From: Hyalomma asiaticum
Lineage: Eukaryota; Arthropoda; Arachnida; Ixodida; Ixodidae
Direction of reading: 5' to 3'
Length of the DNA: 64,000 bases
Assembly: GCA_013339685.2 (NCBI GenBank)
Contig: CM023485.1
Coordinates: 50,113,796 to 50,177,795 of the forward strand
Made by a program: the position numbers and the translations under genes. This document shows, one piece after another, positions 61,501 through 64,000 of this stretch. The notes under the pieces were generated by a model, which did no database searches, was not told the DNA's origin, and was given only the letters and a program-made list of their open reading frames with translations. Within the stretch, counting starts at the first letter, position 1. Each line of letters opens with the position of its first letter.

Positions 61501-62972
61501 TTGTGCCTCGGTTGTTCGCCTTCGCGTCGTCTGTCCAAGAAATGAGCCGCCGCTGTCACTATCTTCTCTAAATCTGCATATCTCCTCTCGACCTCCGTAA
61601 CCTGTTGCACGTACACTGTGGTTCTCGGCTGTCGAGAAAGCGAGCTTGCATCTGTATCAGACACGAGACAGCGCTCTGGGCGCTAATCCGTGCATATAGT
61701 ATGCGAAATTTCGATCGGCTAAGACATTCTGAAGGAATCTCGGCAGCAGATAACATTGTCTTAGTGCCCCTCACAAATTTCACTCGACGCCTTTTCTTTT
61801 TGTTATCTGATTGCGCGATCGCATATTTATTCGTCTTTTTTAATCTTTCATCCCTGATTTTCGAAGCGAGCAAGCAATCTCATTCCACAAGGTATTGTTG
61901 GTGCCGTTTTTTTTTTGTGCTTGAGGTGGGGCCTTGACATTTCTTTCTCCTTGGCTAGAACCGGTAATTGTCTTTAATTACGCACATCACAGCACGGATC
62001 TTTGCAGGGCCACGCACAGATGGAGGCGAGGAACGTGTCAACGCCCAACGTGACACTGTGGGAATCCTGCTGCGGCAAGCACTGTTCAAACTCGTGCCTT
62101 TGCCCTGGATTCTTTCCGTGGAGAAATGGCGCTACGCCGTCTTTCAAGGCCGCGTCCCTGCTGAGAGCCTGGCCTCTTCGCTCTGGGATTATCGGTATGC
62201 GCTTTTGCATACGGCATGAAAACGCTATCGGTGAATCATTGCTCCCAGGTAGAATATTTGCCATAGGCTCGATGATCGCCTGCGTATTCCCGCACTTCTG
62301 TACGACGACGTCGCTTCAAAGACAAATAAAAAATATATAAATAAAAAAAACGAAGCTTGTAAGCTGAACAAATGGTCTATTTATATAAAGAAAAAGAAAC
62401 GGATAGTGGCGGTATCGCATTACAAACAGCGTAGTTGACATAAACGCTGAACGAAATGAGTGCTAACCAACGCAGATTTCTCGATGAATTTTATCGTTGT
62501 ATAGAATAAAATAAATGGCCCGAAAGAAGACGCATGCACTACGAGACGGACACGACAGCGGGTAGAGGGGGCTGCACCGAATGGTTATTATTTTATTATT
62601 ATTTTTTAGCTTCCTTTACAAGAGCAGAGCCCTACGTTGCCCGGACCGTTAAAGAGACATACCTCTCCGCTCGCGAAAATGACCTTGCGTTGATTTATCG
62701 CACGACGAATAAAAGCAACGTGATTCGTAACATACATAGATATCGCGGACACGTGAAGGGCAGCGGTAAAAGATCCGCGCCTATACTGACCCCGAGCTCT
62801 CATTTCATATCGCGATGAGGATTTATGTCGTTATTGTGTATGTTTGATGTTTTTTTTTTCTTTCTCCAAACAGAGAAAAATTTCAAGGTGTGAAGCCGCC
62901 CACACCGGAGGCGAGGAGATACTTCGATGTTGGAGGAAAACACCACGTGTCCCACTTCATACCTTACTTCAG
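55114..62972 (+). CDS. Secreted M2 peptidase, angiotensin-converting-enzyme-like (first 8 exons, 3' partial)
   Basis: M2 zinc dipeptidyl carboxypeptidases cleave C-terminal dipeptides from extracellular peptides. Eight exons in agreeing phases give the first 494 residues of a single catalytic domain: signal peptide, N-terminal helices (FEYEYRLMTNRL, WLHWAKWQNGSQAF), PLYLELHAYVRG, MPPLFWKNSVFERP, CHPTAYDF, the zinc site FHEMGHVQYF (His349, His353) and HEAIGE (Glu377). The 24-residue gap from His353 to Glu377 and the 30 residues from His319 to His349 match mammalian ACE. GKHHV and IPYFR keep the substrate Lys, His and Tyr and the chloride Arg. Divergence is marked after the third ligand: A/G-rich HAAAACGGAGSARG replaces LALSVSTPKHL. 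Probably active; the C-terminus is beyond the window. Confidence 0.92.
55372..55654 (+). CDS. ACE-like exon 2
   Basis: Acceptor CTTCCAACTGCAG, donor GTAAGAT. Reads FEYEYRLMTNRLQQLDWNFA then TNMTSETRAQRDN, matching the ACE N-terminal W-N-Y-N-T-N-I-T helix pair. Phase 1 in, 2 out. Confidence 0.93.
56432..56631 (+). CDS. ACE-like exon 3
   Basis: Acceptor CTCGATTGCAG, donor GTGAGTT. Reads LRTEMISYTAKESCNDLERY then LKSKWLHWAKWQNGSQAFFT, equivalent to W-x-x-W-x-x-x-x-G-x-x-x-R-x-x-Y of ACE, although the Arg-Tyr end is changed. Phase 1 out. Confidence 0.92.
57493..57562. repeat. (TTTC)n microsatellite
   Basis: About 17 TTTC units in ACE-like intron 3. Confidence 0.95.
58182..58361 (+). CDS. ACE-like exon 4
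   Basis: Acceptor ACTTTCGAGCAG, donor GTAAGTA. Reads GYRHYAESWNEGLDVERESA, then LWDQVQPLYLELHAYVRGAL and DPIPVHLL, the classic V-x-P-L-Y-x-x-L-H-A-Y-V-R block and the I-P-x-H-L-L-G turn. Phase 1 out. Confidence 0.94.
58446..58566. repeat. (CAA)n then (AAT)n compound microsatellite
   Basis: Eight CAA units, a short junction, then about 31 AAT units leading straight into the tail of the SINE at 58567. Confidence 0.95.
58567..58725 (-). mobile_element. 5'-truncated Ruka-like SINE whose tail has become an (AAT)n array
   Basis: Minus strand: GAGGCTCGTGTTCTGTGCGA, GTTAAAGGACGCTAGTCGG, GGAGCCCTCCACAACGGCGT, then TGGTTTTGGTACGTAAACCC and the ATT-type tail. It is in ACE-like intron 4. Confidence 0.8.
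59212..59479 (+). CDS. ACE-like exon 5
   Basis: Acceptor TTTTTACTCCCAG, donor GTACGA. Reads GNPFGENWRNLADMVVPADL then MPPLFWKNSVFERPDNCTAM and CHPTAYDFGDGSDF. The family form after the Gly is N-M-W-A-Q-x-W; here it is NPFGENW. His319 corresponds to the substrate-contacting His of ACE. Phase 2 out. Confidence 0.93.
60190..60389 (+). CDS. ACE-like exon 6 (zinc-binding site)
   Basis: Acceptor CAAACCAAG (weak pyrimidine tract), donor GTAAGT. Reads IKACLVGSKADEETAFHEMG then HVQYFLAYRHQRSLFRTAPL and AALHEAIGE. HEMGH and the downstream HEAIGE are intact. The rest of the exon is unusual, with an Ala/Gly-rich run instead of the conserved family sequence. Phase 1 out. Confidence 0.93.
62008..62194 (+). 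CDS. ACE-like exon 7
   Basis: Acceptor ACGGATCTTTGCAG, donor GTATGCG. Reads QRDTVGILLRQALFKLVPLP then WILSVEKWRYAVFQGRVPAE and SLWDYR, matching A-L-x-K-I-x-F-L-P-F-x-x-x-x-D-x-W-R-W-x-V-F-x-G. Phase 2 out. Confidence 0.93.
62874..62972 (+). CDS. ACE-like exon 8 (last recognisable in the window)
   Basis: Acceptor CTTTCTCCAAACAG, donor GTCAGAA. Reads REKFQGVKPPTPEARRYFDV then GGKHHVSHFIPYFR. This matches the P-P-V-x-R-x-x-x-x-F-D-x-G-x-K-F-H-V-x-x-x-x-P-Y-I-R block. Ends phase 2 inside the Arg codon; the following Tyr should open the next exon. Confidence 0.93.
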
Positions 62973-63689
62973 GTCAGAAGTCTTTTTTTTTTTCCTCTTC
63001 GGCGTGAGTTATATTGAAAGCGGGCCACATAAATACGTAGGGAGGGATCCGTTGTGCCTATACGACTAAACCCCTTAGCGCTTCATTTTTTTATTGCAGA
63101 TAATGTAATCGACGAAAGCAATAGCAAGCGCAGCGTTTCCTTACGCCGAAAGAAGCACCATTTCAGTTTCATTTATTTGGCTTCCAGATGATGGCCTTAG
63201 AAGAATAAGCTTAAAAATACACACAATGCCACTTGAGTCGGACATCGAAACCTGGGTGTGTAGTTCCCGTAGTTGCTTCCGCATAAATTCAAGTACAAAC
63301 ACCCACCCATTCACAAACACGTTTATTACGTTGAGCCGTTTTCAGGCTCATCTGGATTTCTAAGGGTGATTTTTAGACGCTTAGAAAGTGACTACGGATT
63401 GTATGTCGTTTTAGTGTGTAGTTACACATAACAGACCCTATAACCAGCTGTCTTCGGCTTTATTCATCATGCAGGTACAACAGGTCGCCGTGCAGCTGCG
63501 TTAGGGAAGCGGTGGTGAGCTGATATGATGGTAATAGATCAGTGGGAGTATTCGAAAATTTCGTATGCCGGATCGGGCGGTGTCTTATTCGAGGGCGTTA
63601 TCGAATCGAAAATTCGCTACGCGTAAATACGAATACTTCTCAAATCGTTTACGCGTAGTTTATATACAGTGTTGAATGCCTAGTCTGCT

Positions 63690-63805
63690 TAGTTCCAGGA
63701 GCACGTTAAATAAACCCACGTGGTCAAAATTAATCCAGAGTTCTCCACTGTAGCGTGCCTCGCAATCACATTGTGGTTTCGGTACGTAAGATTCCAATAC
63801 TTTTC
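63690..63805 (+). mobile_element. Degenerate 3' fragment of a Ruka-like SINE
   Basis: Contains GCACGTTAAATAAACCCACG, GTGGTCAAAATTAATCC and ATTGTGGTTTCGGTACGTAA in family order. Confidence 0.55.
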
Positions 63806-64000
63806 ATGTCGACTGCGCCCAAATTAAATCGCATTGGTGCATAAATACGAAAAAGTTCATCCCTGCTTCAATGTGAGAGCCTATGGCCCCTGTTTCCGCG
63901 TATACCTCGGTGTGCGTGATTGTATCGCTCTGTTGTTCCTGGATTTTTACAAGGGGCCATGCTCTCATATTACAAGCTCATTATTACAAGCGCTCATACG

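Overview
This window is arthropod nuclear DNA, most likely from a hard tick (Ixodidae, probably a metastriate such as Rhipicephalus, Dermacentor, Hyalomma or Haemaphysalis). Three things point there: long repeat-filled introns with GT-AG junctions, many copies of a tRNA-derived SINE resembling the tick Ruka family, and the protein families present. I see no prokaryotic genes, CRISPR arrays or free-standing tRNA/rRNA genes.

Layout. (1) 1-3320: the end of an unrecognised plus-strand gene; only its last exon (3126-3299) and polyadenylation signal are readable. (2) 6722-29532: a plus-strand gene of about 21 exons for a type II membrane M1 aminopeptidase (aminopeptidase N type). The fold is conserved along its length, but the active site is rebuilt: GAMEN reads SDIQN, HExxH reads HAFSH (general-base Glu to Ala), the third zinc ligand Glu is Asp, and the catalytic Tyr is Phe. 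It looks like a pseudoenzyme. The reading also breaks at two places, in exon 1 near 7070 and at the last intron. (3) 29743-34166, minus strand: a compact three-exon gene for a small secreted Reeler-domain protein (157 residues), tail-to-tail with the aminopeptidase. (4) 34.2-55.1 kb: about 21 kb with no gene I can support, holding SINE, LINE, MITE and LTR-like debris, hairpins and a few CpG-rich blocks. (5) 55114 to the window end, plus strand: the first eight exons of a secreted M2 peptidase (angiotensin-converting-enzyme family). HEMGH and the downstream zinc ligand are intact, so it is probably catalytic; the 3' end lies outside the window.

How they might work together: M1 and M2 enzymes both trim peptides outside the cell, and Reeler proteins in arthropods are secreted, often immune-related factors. 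Functional linkage is inference only. The most notable biology is the M1 pseudoenzyme with a 185-residue charged stalk beside an apparently active M2 enzyme. Mobile DNA is the second theme: SINEs with readable target duplications, a family with TTAAAGG-type inverted ends (one copy carrying a nested LINE), an RTE-like LINE interrupted by a hairpin element, and a dispersed element with an expandable internal 25-bp tandem repeat.
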